A stretch of DNA of 64,000 bases, taken from Melieria omissa. Taxonomy: Eukaryota > Arthropoda > Insecta > Diptera > Ulidiidae. The notes under the pieces are model-generated. The model saw only the letters and a list, made by a program, of their open reading frames with translations, was not told where the DNA came from and did not search any database. Both the position numbers and the translations under genes were made by a program. The DNA is taken from positions 65,600,932 through 65,664,931 of the forward strand of contig OZ020270.1 of NCBI GenBank assembly GCA_963971225.1, given 5' to 3'. Positions 1 through 10,100 of this stretch are shown here, piece by piece; the first letter of the stretch is position 1; each line of letters opens with the position of its first letter.

Positions 1-7
1 GGCGTGT

Positions 8-1332
8 GTGGCACGAGGCATCGATTGGGCTGCGTACGAGTTCGGAACACAGGAACTAGAGGCGTCGGCCAAGGTGGAGGAATTGCCAGCTGCTGCTGCG
101 TCGCCGCACAGTACGGCCGCAGCGGCCGCGCCACTACAAGCATTAGACATGAGCCAGCTAATGGTTGCACTTAAAGGCATGTTCGAGACTGTTCGGGAAA
201 TGGCAGCCAAAATGGAAAATGAAAATCGCGAAATGGCGGCACAAATGTTAGCGAAGCTGGAAACTACGAATCTCGAAATTTCGGCAAAAGTCGAGACTGC
301 AAATCGAGAAATGGCGGAAAATTTTGCGCGCATAGAGAAATTTCCAATAGGCTGAACGTGAAAGTTGAGCATCTCGAGACGCGAATAGACAATTGGGACA
401 AACGAGTTGACGAAATGGGTGAATCCCTGAACAGACGAGTTGACAACCTGGATGAGTCTTTGACCAAACGAGTTGACAGTCTGGAAGATTCGATGCACAG
501 AAGACGAACGGCTTCGAGAGGTACAGCCACGAGAAAGTTTGCCACCGGTTCAGGACGGGTTTGCTGCCAGAACAGAAGTGCCTACTTATGATGGTGCTGC
601 GCCGTTCAACACATGTAAATTGCAATTCGACTTGGCTGCTTTGGAAAATCAGTGGAAGGATATCAGGAAAGGTCGGAGGTTGGCACTGGCGCTGAAAGGT
701 CCTGTGGCTGAGGTAATCAAATCAGTTCCGGAATGTTCGGGAAGTGATTACGGTGCCATCATGAGAGCGTTAGCAGCGAAGTATAGCGACGAGCACAACC
801 ATGCGCTATACTACTGTGAGCTGAAGAACCGCAAGCAAAGAGCCAACGAGGCGCTGCAGACATATGCAGCAGACATTGATCGGCTCGTACAGTTGTGCTA
901 CCCAAAATTTGGTGCTGATGATCTCGAGAGGATGAAGATTGAGTCGTTTATTGAAGGTCTTCATGATCCAGAACACGTCGCAGTGCGTTGATGATGGGAA
1001 AGCCAACATTTAAGGAAACGGTTACCAGCGCGATGATATATGAAGCGGCATGGATTGGGAGCACTCGGTATGCACCTGCAAGGATACGCCAGATTCAGGC
1101 GGACAACGACATTCCGATCCAGGCCATAAGCTCGGAGATACCGGACAGGTCACGGGTGGTCTCCTCTAAAGTTGTTTGCTGGATATGTGGCAAGCAGGGC
1201 CACATATCACGAGGCTGCCGCCAACGAAAGAGGCGTTCCCGTTCTCGACCGCAATCGCCTGAAGCGAGGAATACTGACAATCAAGGCCCAGCCAACAAGC
1301 GCAGGGCTGAGGACGGCGAGTCGTTAAACTAA
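8..1332 (+). pseudogene. gag pseudogene (Gypsy), CCHC zinc knuckle
   Basis: Structural polyprotein relic spread over frames at 8-355, 358-591, 473-991 and 988-1332. The first part is Ala-rich and then a strongly heptad-like Glu/Met/Lys/Arg stretch (EMAAKMENENREMAAQM), probably a coiled coil. The middle part (about 580-990) is the capsid-like region typical of insect Gypsy Gag. The C-terminal part has one CCHC knuckle, CWICGKQGHISRGC (about 1180-1221), followed by an Arg/Ser-rich basic tail. At least two frameshifts separate the pieces, so no intact Gag can be made. Its neighbours are the protease relic and the 3' LTR of the same element. Its start may lie outside the window. Confidence 0.75.
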
Positions 1333-1421
1333 AACGGGTCAGCCCAAAGGGGCGTGAGCTGATCCCCAATTTCTGCCGCCCCACCATCCTTGTCTCACAG
1401 CTGAAACGACAGCCCAGCAGC

Positions 1422-2028
1422 TTGGCAATTGAAGGAAGGATAGATGGAAAGTTGTTCGTGTTGACACTGGATACTGGAGCGTCATATTCGATCATAAAAA
1501 GGAAGCTGCTGAAGAACTGGGAACCGCTGCATGGCATACAGCTGCGGACTGCGACTGGCGAGCGCGCGCCGGTAAGAGGAAAAGTTACGAAAACGATTGC
1601 TATCAGCACCACCAGCCTGGAACATGAGTTCATCGTCGCGGATATATAGGACGACGTGATTATCGGCGTGGACTTCATGATTAGGCACGGTTTTACGCTG
1701 AACCTGAAGGAAAATGTGCTGAGATATGCCAACCTTGACGGAGCTTCGCGATAAGGCGAAAGCCAGATATGATCTTCTGGCCAACTCAGCAGGGTTCCAA
1801 GAAGGCGATCTAGTAATGCTCTACAACCAGCAGCGGAGGAAAGGTTTGTCTCCAAAACTTCAAGCGTCATGGGAAGGACCGTACGAAGTCGTGACTAGGA
1901 TTAACGACGTGGTATACAGGATTCAACGTTGCAGTAATAGAGGCGCTAAGCTGAAGGTAGTACATTTGGAGCGCCTGGCGCCTTATCACAGCGGAGCCTC
2001 GGCAATTGTTCGGGACGAACAAGTTTAA
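1422..2028 (+). pseudogene. pol relic: aspartic protease joined to integrase C-terminus
   Basis: The 1422-1649 segment contains an aspartic protease active-site motif (TLDTGASYSI). A stop at about 1647 interrupts the flap region, and readable protease sequence (IIGVDFMIRHGF) continues to about 1725. At 1726-2028 the sequence jumps to an integrase C-terminal region: a Lys/Arg-rich helix, FQEGDLVMLYN, and the WEGPYEVV motif typical of the SH3-like end of Gypsy integrase. Everything between the protease and this tail has been deleted (RT, RNase H, integrase zinc finger and catalytic core). The integrase stop lies about 10 bases before the 3' LTR, as expected for a Gypsy element without env. Confidence 0.75.
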
Positions 2029-2129
2029 GTGGTGGGCAGTGTAACGATAAGACTGTCGCTGTGCAAAGCAACCCTGTCGCTACGCGCCGTGCTATAGATC
2101 AATCTGGCAACGGTGGCCGCGATAAGAAA

Positions 2130-2245
2130 GGAAACTTTTAGTCCAACCTGGCAATGATGGAAACTTTTAGTCCAACCTGGCAATGATGGAAACTTTTAGT
2201 CCAACCTGGCAATGATGGCTACTTTTAGTCCAACCTGGCAAGGAT
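2130..2245 (+). repeat. Four 29-bp tandem repeats in LTR U3
   Basis: Four head-to-tail copies of a 29-bp unit containing ACTTTTAGTCCAACCTGGCA start at 2130, 2159, 2188 and 2217. The first three look identical and the fourth differs at a few bases. A degenerate fifth trace (TTTAGTCCACTCTGG) lies at about 2268. Position in U3 upstream of the TATA box suggests an enhancer-like array, which is inference. Confidence 0.8.
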
Positions 2246-2318
2246 GGTCGCGATCATCATGGAAAACTTTAGTCCACTCTGGAATGTGCGAGAACGATCT
2301 GCGCGATGGCCGGACGGG

Positions 2319-2353
2319 TATAAAAGGCAGCCGGGTGCGGCACAGCAGTCAGT
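2319..2353 (+). promoter_or_regulatory. LTR core promoter: TATA box plus initiator
   Basis: TATAAAAG lies at 2319-2326 and an insect initiator TCAGT at 2349-2353, about 30 bases apart. This is the spacing of a TATA/Inr core promoter and would place the U3/R boundary at about 2351. Confidence 0.65.
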
Positions 2354-2689
2354 CTGATTTTGACTAATGAAGGTGCCACACGGAGTAATTAAGCAAATAA
2401 TTAAGTGTAAAGACAGTGAAGTGTAAATCTGTGAAATAAAGCGATTGTTGGCTTTTATTGACTGCGTTCGGATAATTAAAGTTGTCTTATTTTCAAATTG
2501 CACAATCCAGTGATACGTAACAGCCCACTAGACCTAGTTTTCGTAACAATATATTTCCTGTATGTTTCTTCACCACGGGCTTTGCTGCACGTTTTGCACT
2601 GCTTAATACACAACTGGAGTATGCGCCTTCTTTGAGATTTCCAAAGAGGTTCAAACTAGAAATTTTTCAAAGTTTATTTTAAAAGTTTA

Positions 2690-2900
2690 GTTTGCACGAA
2701 AAGTCCAAGGGAATTCGGGGTATTGCTCTGTTGTTATTTCTTTTCACGAAAGTTCCGAGGGAATTCGGGGTATTGCTCTGTTGCAAAATTTCTTTGCACG
2801 AAAGTTCCGATGGAATTCGGGGTATTGCTCTGTTGCTATTTCTGTGCACGAAAGTGAATTCGGGGTATTGCTCTGTTGCAAAATTTCTTTGCACACAAGC
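2690..2900. repeat. Tandem repeat in leader of a minus-strand Gypsy relic
   Basis: Four copies of a unit of about 45-52 bp, each with GAATTCGGGGTATTGCTCTG, start at about 2711, 2760, 2812 and 2857. Linkers alternate between a CAAAATTTC and a TTATTTCT or CTATTTCT form. The array lies directly beside a primer-binding site (2908-2921) on the minus strand, so it occupies the 5' leader of that element. Confidence 0.75.
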
Positions 2901-2907
2901 AATTTAG

Positions 2908-2921
2908 TACCGACTGCGCCA
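2908..2921 (-). promoter_or_regulatory. Primer-binding site, tRNA-Ser type (17.6/297-like Gypsy)
   Basis: Read on the minus strand the sequence is TGGCGCAGTCGGTA. I know this as the primer-binding-site type of the 17.6/297/gypsy group in Drosophila, which primes from tRNA-Ser. It marks the boundary between an LTR to its right and a leader to its left. Confidence 0.65.
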
Positions 2922-4667
2922 CTAATGTTCGGCGAATAAAAACGTCCGCTCGATGTGAGTTAATATTAGAAACTGACAACTTTAATTTTGGAGAACCTTA
3001 ACCCAAGTTACTGCAGTGAAGAATGCTGCATACAAGAAGACCCTGCAGTCGGCCGCCACGCGAGCCATGACAGAAAAATACCGGGAGGAGAGGAATAAAG
3101 AGAGGTGGAGAGAGAGAGAGAGGTTTTTAGACGCAAGAAACGGGAGCAAGAAAGGCGCGAGCGTGAGGAAATCGAGGAGTGCAGGAGCAGGAATGACGCC
3201 CGAAAATTCTTCCAAAAAGTTAAGCGTCTCACGGAAGGATTTAAGCCCGGTGCATCTTCTTGCAGAAACGAAAACGGGGATCTGGTTACGGACGCGCAGG
3301 GTGTGCTGAGGTTGTGGAAGGAGCACTTCACCAAGCTGCTCGCAGGCGACGAAAGGAACAATACCGCCAGTGGTGAAGATGTCCAGATGGCATCAATCGA
3401 CGACGACGGTGTGGATGTGCCACCGCCCAGCCATGACGAGGTACGGGTCGCTATCCAGCGACTCAAGAACAATAAAGCTGCAGGGCCGGATGGGCTACCA
3501 GCTGAATTGTTCAAGGCCGGCGGCGGTGAGCTGATTGGGTGCATGCATCAGCTCATGTGCAAAATATGGCTGGAGGAACGAATGCCCAACGATTGGAACC
3601 TCAGTGCCCTTTGTCCTGTGCTGAAGAAAGGCGACCCAACAATATGCGCCAACTACAGGGGTATCAGCCTACTTCTCATTGCATACAAGGTCCTGACGAG
3701 CGTATTATGTGAAAGACTAAAGCCACTCGCCAAGGCGCTGATTGGACCTTATCAGTGCGGCTTTAGACCTGGTAAGTCCACCATCGACCAGATATTTACT
3801 CTACGCCAAATCCTGGAGAAGACCCATGAGAACAAAATCGATACACACCATCTCTTCATCGACTACAAAGCAGCATTCGATAGCCCGATAAGGGATCGCC
3901 TTTATGCCGCATTGTCTGAACTTGGTATCCCTGCAAAGCTCGTTAGACTTTGCAGAGCGACGTTGAGCAATACGCGCAGCTCCGTCAAGGTTGGAAGTGA
4001 CCTCTCCGACCCCTTTGATACCGTTCGAGGTTTCAGACAGGGCGATCCTTTGTCCTGCGACCTCTTCAACTTCACCATGGAGAGTGTTCTGCGCAAGGCC
4101 GGTGTACATCGTAATGGCACAATTTTCAACAAAAGTGTCCAGCTCCTTGCCTACGCTGATGATATTGATGTCATCGGACGTAACAAGCGAGATGTCACCG
4201 CTGCCTTTGCGGCTATCGAAAGAGAATCTGCCAAAATGGGTCTGGTGGTAAATGAGGGCAAGACGAAGTATATGCTGTCTACACGCAGGGACTCGCAGCG
4301 GCTAGGGTCTCACGTCGAGGCCGACAGGTATGCTTTTGAAGTTGTCAAGGAATTCGTCTACCTTGGCACCGCCATCAACAGCAGCAATGATGTCAGTCTG
4401 GAGATAAAGCGAAGGATAACTCTTGCCAACAGGTGCTACTACGGTCTCGGTAGGCAATTGAGATGTAGGACCTTTCTCGACCGACAAAACTTTCACTCTA
4501 TAGGACGCTTATCTTGCCCGTGCTCCTCTATGGCGCTGAAGCATGGACAATGACACGAAACGAAATAGCGGCCCTTGGAGTGTTCGAGAGGAAGGTACTT
4601 CGCAAAATCTTCGGCCCTGTTCGTGTTGGTGACGACTATCGCATACGAACCTATAACGAGTTGTATG

Positions 4668-5545
4668 CAGTGATGTTAACTGTAGGGAAAATTCCCTACA
4701 TGTAGGGAATTTTAGCGAAAATTGTATGCGTAGGGGAAAAAAGGACAGATTTTTGAAAATTCACTAAATGTAGGGAATTTTCAAACAAACCTGGTTATGG
4801 AAAATTTTGGAGTCAAATTAGTCAAACTAAAAATTTTCACGATCAAATATTGTTTCCCAATTTATCAAAGTTGGCCAAATATGGTTCGGCACTACCACAT
4901 TCTAATGCAGACTCTGAAAGAATATTTTCGAACAAAAAAGGAAGAAATTAAGCCAAGAAAATTTGACTTCAATTTGTATAATTCGCTTTTACTTACAAGA
5001 CGAAGATATCATCTGTGTAGATTTTCAATGTAAAGAACAACACTTTAAGAAAATGGCATACACTGAGTTGTATGAGCATAAATAATTAGTCTTACTGTAA
5101 TTTTTGTATTGATTTTTTTTAATGTGATGAAATGGTATCTTAGTGCAAAGCACAATTTTTTATGTTGTTATGTTTCCATGTTTTAATGGTTTTGTTGTTT
5201 TCATGTTACAAATGAATTAAAGAAGAATTAATGAATGTTATGGTTTTTACTTTTGCGACTTTTATTCACAAAAAATTAAACAATCCTTAAATATCTCAGT
5301 ACAAAGCACAACTTTGTTTTGTTGTTTTCATATTACAAATGAATTAAAGAAGAATTAATGAATGTTATGGTTTTTACTTTTGCGACTTTTATTCACAAAA
5401 AATTAAAAAATCCTGAAATATTACAAAATACTTGGAAAATAAGTGTGGGGAATTTCGTATGGAAAATTACTGGACAGCGTAGGGAAAAGTAGGGATTTTT
5501 TTCAAGTCGCGTAGGAATTTTTCAAAAAAAAAATTAACATCACTG
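4668..5545 (+). mobile_element. hAT DNA transposon relic inside the RTE-like LINE
   Basis: Terminal inverted repeats are CAGTGATGTTAAC at the left and the complementary TTAACATCACTG at the right. The 8-bp target duplication GTTGTATG (4660-4667 and 5546-5553) is the hAT signature. At about 4890-4930 the plus strand encodes PHSNADSERIFS, the hallmark of the hAT transposase C-terminal dimerisation domain, followed by a stop a few codons later. Most of the transposase is gone. Termini carry repeated TGTAGGGAA motifs in both orientations, as subterminal transposase sites would. Removing the element restores the host reading frame. Confidence 0.9.
5135..5415. repeat. Internal direct duplication in the hAT element
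   Basis: A segment of about 95 bp containing TTTGTTGTTTTCAT, AAATGAATTAAAGAAG and ACTTTTGCGACTTTTATTC occurs at about 5191-5287 and again at about 5317-5413, nearly identical. A preceding motif GCAAAGCACAA is also duplicated (about 5145 and 5301). Confidence 0.85.
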
Positions 5546-7153
5546 GTTGTATGAGCTGTATAAGGACATGGACGTAGCGCAGCGAATTAACATCCAGCGG
5601 CTACGCTGGCTCGGTCATGTCTGCCGCATGGACGACGAAGCTCCGGCGAAAAAGGTATTCGATGCAAGGGTTGGTGGTCGACGGCGAAGAGGGAGGCCGT
5701 GCCGATGGAAGGACCAAGTGGAAGAGGCCCTGGTATCTCTTGGTGTGACCAACTGGAGAAGGCGCGCGCGAAGCAGAGGCGCCTGGAGAGAAGTTTTGCG
5801 GCAGGCCGTAACCCGATAACGGGATGTTATGGCCAGTTAAGTAAGTAAGTAACCCAAGTTACAATAATTCTTATCTTCTACTTACTTTTGTTCTTTGCAG
5901 CTGCAGTTTTGCATACGTGGCAAAACGTGACATTTATGGATGTTTGTTTTGTGTGGTGTGTTGGATGGGAATATGGTGCGTGGGTTGTATGGGAATGTGG
6001 TGTGTGGGTTAATAACAAATCACTATAATAACAAATCAGCCATGGTAATTTGTCATAGCAATAAGCGCATCAAACGATTTAGCGATTCGATAGGGGGAAT
6101 GGGGAGGGCTTTTGACAAGGGGGCGTGGAACCACCCATACAACTTACATTTTCAATACGGAATATCTTCGAAATGAGAAATCGGACAGCATTAAAATTTG
6201 GTGCGGGGCCACCGCCGTTTCACTGGTGAACGTTGCGCAAGGAGCGTGGCACTTTTTAAGAAACTCAAATGTTTTGAATAACTTTGGAACAGCAAATCAC
6301 ACATTAAAGATATTTGACACAAACTTTCGATTTAGATGTGCCCTCGACATGGGGAATGGGGTGGGTATCGGACGAGGGGGCCTGGCCCTGCCCATACAAC
6401 CGAAGGTTTTAATATGAAATATCTTCGGAATTATAAGTCGGCCAGCATTGAAATTTGATATAGCATCATGGCTTAGACGTGTCGTTTAAGTAGTTAAATT
6501 TTATGGGCGTTGGACAAGGGGCGTGGTATTTTCTAAGCGACGCTATTATTTTCAATAACTTTGGAACTGAAAATCACACATCAAGATATTTGGCACATGG
6601 GTCATTCTTTTACAAACCGAACAGCTTTTTTGACCCCATAATTTATATTCATCCCAAAGTTTTTTTTCACTTCTTGGCATAAAATTAACCGACACGTATA
6701 TCAGAATTTATTCGAAAAAAATTTTTTTTCTTTATATAATTATTTAAAATTTTGAAAGTTATGCGTATTTTGCTAGATTCTAACATGTTTAAAATTCAAT
6801 ATCTCCGGTTCGGCTTATCTTATCGACACAATTTCAAAACCGTTTTATAGCTTATTGTGTGCACTTTAGAGGTATATGTTCACAGTTTTTTTATTTTTAA
6901 TAAAAAAAGTATATTAACAATTTGATTGTTTAAACAATTTTTTGATGATGTTCCCCAAAATCAATTTGATTGAAAAAAATACTGCTATTTTCGCAATGTT
7001 TTATTTATTTATTTATTTATTTACAAGAGAAATAATTATAGAATAATTATTGCACTAAAGGAAAAAGCACTGGCTACCATGGCCTTCGGCTCTCGTTAAC
7101 TAAATTTGCATAATGTATGAAATTACAGTGTTGGGGTTATCTTTTACAGCAAT

Positions 7154-10100
7154 TTAAATGTCTTTAATATTACAAAGTTCTAGGAATTTATTAATAGCAC
7201 TAATATTATCTATATTGATTGACTTCAGGCAGTTTGAAGGATTCGCATTATTAAATATTGATCTCCTGATTTGATTAAGCTCGGGACATTCGTCGATGAT
7301 ATGCGTGACTGAAAAATGTGAAGAGTTGCAAAAGCGGCAAGTTGGCTTAGCAGTTCCATCTAAGAGATAGCTGTGTGTTGCTATAGTATGGCCTATCCTA
7401 AGGCGCACAAACGTTCTCAGGCTTCGGCATGTGCAGTCTGGCGGATACAAAGGTTTTGCACCGGTTGGATTATGGGTTTTGTAATGGTGTTGGTAATTCA
7501 TCCATTCACTGGTGTGTTCAGCCCTGCATGTGATGAAAGCTTGTTTGCGTATGTCCTTGGGTGTAACGTAACCGAACAAATGTAGAGGTTGTCTAGAAGC
7601 ATACTTCGCTTTTTCATCGGCCAGTTCATTGCCTCGAATGCCAGCGTGTCCCGGCACCCACATGATTTTTATTTTATGTTTGTTATTAAACAACACCTTT
7701 CGAATATTTTCGATCAGCACTGTGTCATTTGCTGTGTTTAAGAGCGCATCTATAACGGATTTGCTGTCACTACATATAATGTACTTTAGACCAGTTCGAG
7801 AGGCAAATAGTACAGCTTCATGTAAGGCGGCCGCTTCGGCTGTAAATACTGAGCAGTACGTTGGCAATATCCCGACAGCTATTGAGACACCTAGGTCATT
7901 TGTTACTGCAAACGTAATACCGGTATCTGATTTTGATCCATCAGTAAAGATGAACTCCCACTCTGCTTTGTAGGGCTCAATTGTTTCATTGTATAGTTGG
8001 CGATATACATGTAGATTGGTGGCGTTTTTTGGATACTTAATTAAGCTGTTAATAAAAGATGATTTGGGAATTAACCACGGTGGATGGGTTGCCGCCTCAA
8101 TTAAAACTGGATCTGCTACAATGTTAAGCTGTGTGGCTAGCATTAAGCATCGTGTCAGCGTTGAAGTTTTATTATTTTGACGTTTGTGTTGCATGGACGA
8201 TTGTATCGAGTTGTACATAAGCTTGTTTTTGCAGTGCAGCAGTCTTGGAATAAGCATCATTGTGTTGTATGTTGTTCTAAAAGGGATGTCTGGTAGTCCT
8301 GCTTCAGTTAAAATTGCTTTGATGGGTGATGTAGGAAAAGCGCGAATACTTCTTCTGGCCGCTGCATGATATGGAGGTAACAGGAGTTTAAGATGAGATT
8401 TAGCGCAGTGCCCGTATATTGGAAGTGCAAAATCGATTTTTGATAGTATTAGTGCTTTAGTAATATTAACAAGTGTTGACATGTGTATTAGAGAATGCTT
8501 AGAAGAAAGGTATTTTATAATATTGAGTCTTGAAAGTAGGCTTAACCTAGTATATTTACAATGTTCCTTAAACGTAAGTTTTTTGTCAAATATTAAACCC
8601 AAAATTCTTAGCGTGTTAGAGTGTGGAATTACAGTGTTAGATAGGGACAGGCTAGGAAAAGTACATTTATGCTTTCTGCAAATGTGAAACGTTGAACTTT
8701 TGCTCGCAGATATGTTGGTGCCCGATGATTTGGACCAGTTAGAGATGCCAAAAAGAATGTCAGAGAAAATAATTTGTATTTGCCTTAAGTCTTTTAAATC
8801 TGAGAATATAAGGACGTCGTCAGCATAAATTAGATGGTTGACCAAAGCGTGTGAGGAAATAATGGAACTAATTTCATTAAAAGCTATTATGAATAAAGTA
8901 ACGGAAAGTGGCGAACCTTGTGGTATACCATTAAACTGAGGATGTAAATTTGAACGATGGTTATTTACGCTAACAAAGAATTTACGATGAAGTAAAAAAG
9001 ATTTAACAATATTATAGATTTTCTTTCCTACACGCCATTGTTTTAATTCTCTCAAAACAATATGAGCTCCAATTTTATCGAAGGCTTTTTCAAAGTCTAA
9101 GCTTAAAACAGAAACGTGGTTTCTTGAGGCTAAAGAGGTGGAAGCAAAATTTTCGAAGTATAGAAGAGGGTCAATGACACCTAATCCTTTTTGAAAACCA
9201 AACTGATGCGGGCTAATAAGTTCTTTTTGTTTGGCATACCACATTATCCTATTAGCAATAATTTTTTCCAGAATTTTTGATATGCAAGGAATTAAAGATA
9301 TAGGTCGAAAATTAGAAATGTAGGAATTGGACTGATTGGACTTAGGAATGGGGACAACAGCTGCGATTTTCCAATCTTGGGGATAGATGCCTTGTTCAAA
9401 GATGGAGTTATATAGTTTAACCAGTCGGGATTTAAGGATGAAAGGAAGGTTTTTAAGGAGAGGGTATGATATTTTATCGGGGCCAGGAGTTTTTCCTGAC
9501 ATCGACAAAATTGTGGAGTCAAATTCTTCTGTGGTGATCGGGGATTCGGTGAGGATGGCTTTAGGGCAAGGCGAAGGATTTATGTAATTTTCTGCTATAA
9601 TGCGGGTTTTCAGATTGTTGAAAGTAGGGTGAAAGTTTGAGCAATGTGAATTGCTTGACCATGTTGCTGCAAATTGCTCAGCAATGTTCTCGGGGGCATA
9701 AATGGGGCCTTGAGGGGAATGAATAAAGTCGATTTTATTGTATCGGTATGTACCAGACAACGCTTTTATGTCCGACCATATCTTTTTGGGGTTAGAGGTT
9801 GGATTTATATTAGCAGTGAGATTTTCAAAAGATTGTTTTTTTGCAGTTTTTAGTTCCCTTCTAAACGCAGCGTTTGCTTTTTTGTACTTCACTAAATTCT
9901 CTATAGTTCTATTCTGCTTGTAATAAGCCCAAAGGGATTGCTTTGTATGTCTTAAATTTGCTAGTAAATTAGACCAATAAGGAAGTTTGGCTGCAAATTT
10001 TTTTGTGCTGGTTTGCGGGATAGAAATATGAGCTGCAGAACGGATAATAGTTTTTATTGCTGCTGCTTCTGCGTTGATGTTTTTGGATATTGCTTTTTTT

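Larger units (their letters stand above)
1..2522 (+). mobile_element. Decayed Ty3/Gypsy LTR retrotransposon, 5' end outside window
   Basis: Remnants lie in the order gag, protease, integrase C-terminus, 3' LTR, all on the plus strand. Gag is broken into several frames. The reverse transcriptase, RNase H and most of the integrase are missing: the protease region runs at about 1730 directly into the basic C-terminal tail of integrase, so a large internal deletion has occurred. The purine-rich stretch just before the LTR (about 2027-2039) is the expected polypurine tract. The 5' LTR would lie to the left of the window. The element is not autonomous. Assignment to Gypsy rests on domain order and the protease and integrase motifs; the subfamily is not determined. 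Confidence 0.85.
2040..2522 (+). repeat. 3' LTR of the Gypsy element (483 bp)
   Basis: It begins TGTAACG and ends CGTAACA, so it has TG...CA ends that form a near-perfect short inverted repeat. It follows a purine-rich tract. It contains a TATA box, an initiator and an AATAAA signal (2435-2440) in the right order for U3-R-U5. No second copy is in the window. Confidence 0.75.
3012..5819 (+). pseudogene. RTE-like reverse transcriptase pseudogene
   Basis: RNA-directed DNA polymerase. The main frame is 3105-4553. Readable RT motifs in order are KAAGPDGLPAELFK (about 3475), CANYRGISLL (about 3648), YQCGFRPGKSTIDQIF (about 3750), LFIDYKAAFD (about 3855), GFRQGDPLSCDLFNF (about 4030) and the catalytic LAYADDIDVIG (about 4147). 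A frameshift near 4500 moves the frame to 4514-4667 (LPVLLYGAEAWTMTR). The hAT insertion then interrupts it, and it resumes at 5554-5819 with RLRWLGHVCRMDDEAP and the Arg/Gly/Pro-rich RTE tail. An early frame change also occurs near 3105. Without the frameshift and the insertion the frame would be continuous, so this was once a functional copy. Confidence 0.8.
3012..5850 (+). mobile_element. 5'-truncated RTE-like non-LTR retrotransposon
   Basis: It is flanked by a 12-bp target-site duplication, AACCCAAGTTAC (3000-3011 and 5851-5862), and ends in a short TAAG repeat tail. The single reading frame is the linker, reverse transcriptase and C-terminal part of an RTE-type protein; the endonuclease is missing, so insertion was 5'-truncated. 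A hAT element with its own 8-bp duplication later inserted at 4668-5545. The target-site duplication shows that the LINE landed in the 17.6-like LTR. Clade assignment is by my reading of the RT motifs, and a related clade is possible. Confidence 0.85.
2922..6024 (-). repeat. 5' LTR relic of a minus-strand 17.6-like Gypsy, split by an RTE-like LINE
   Basis: This interval runs from the primer-binding site to a terminal AGTGA (minus strand, at 6024), the type of LTR start seen in 17.6/297-like elements. Subtracting the LINE and one target-site copy leaves about 250 bp of LTR. The right boundary is inferred from the AGTGA start only; no second LTR is present. No coding sequence of this element remains to the left, apart from the leader repeats. 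Confidence 0.45.
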
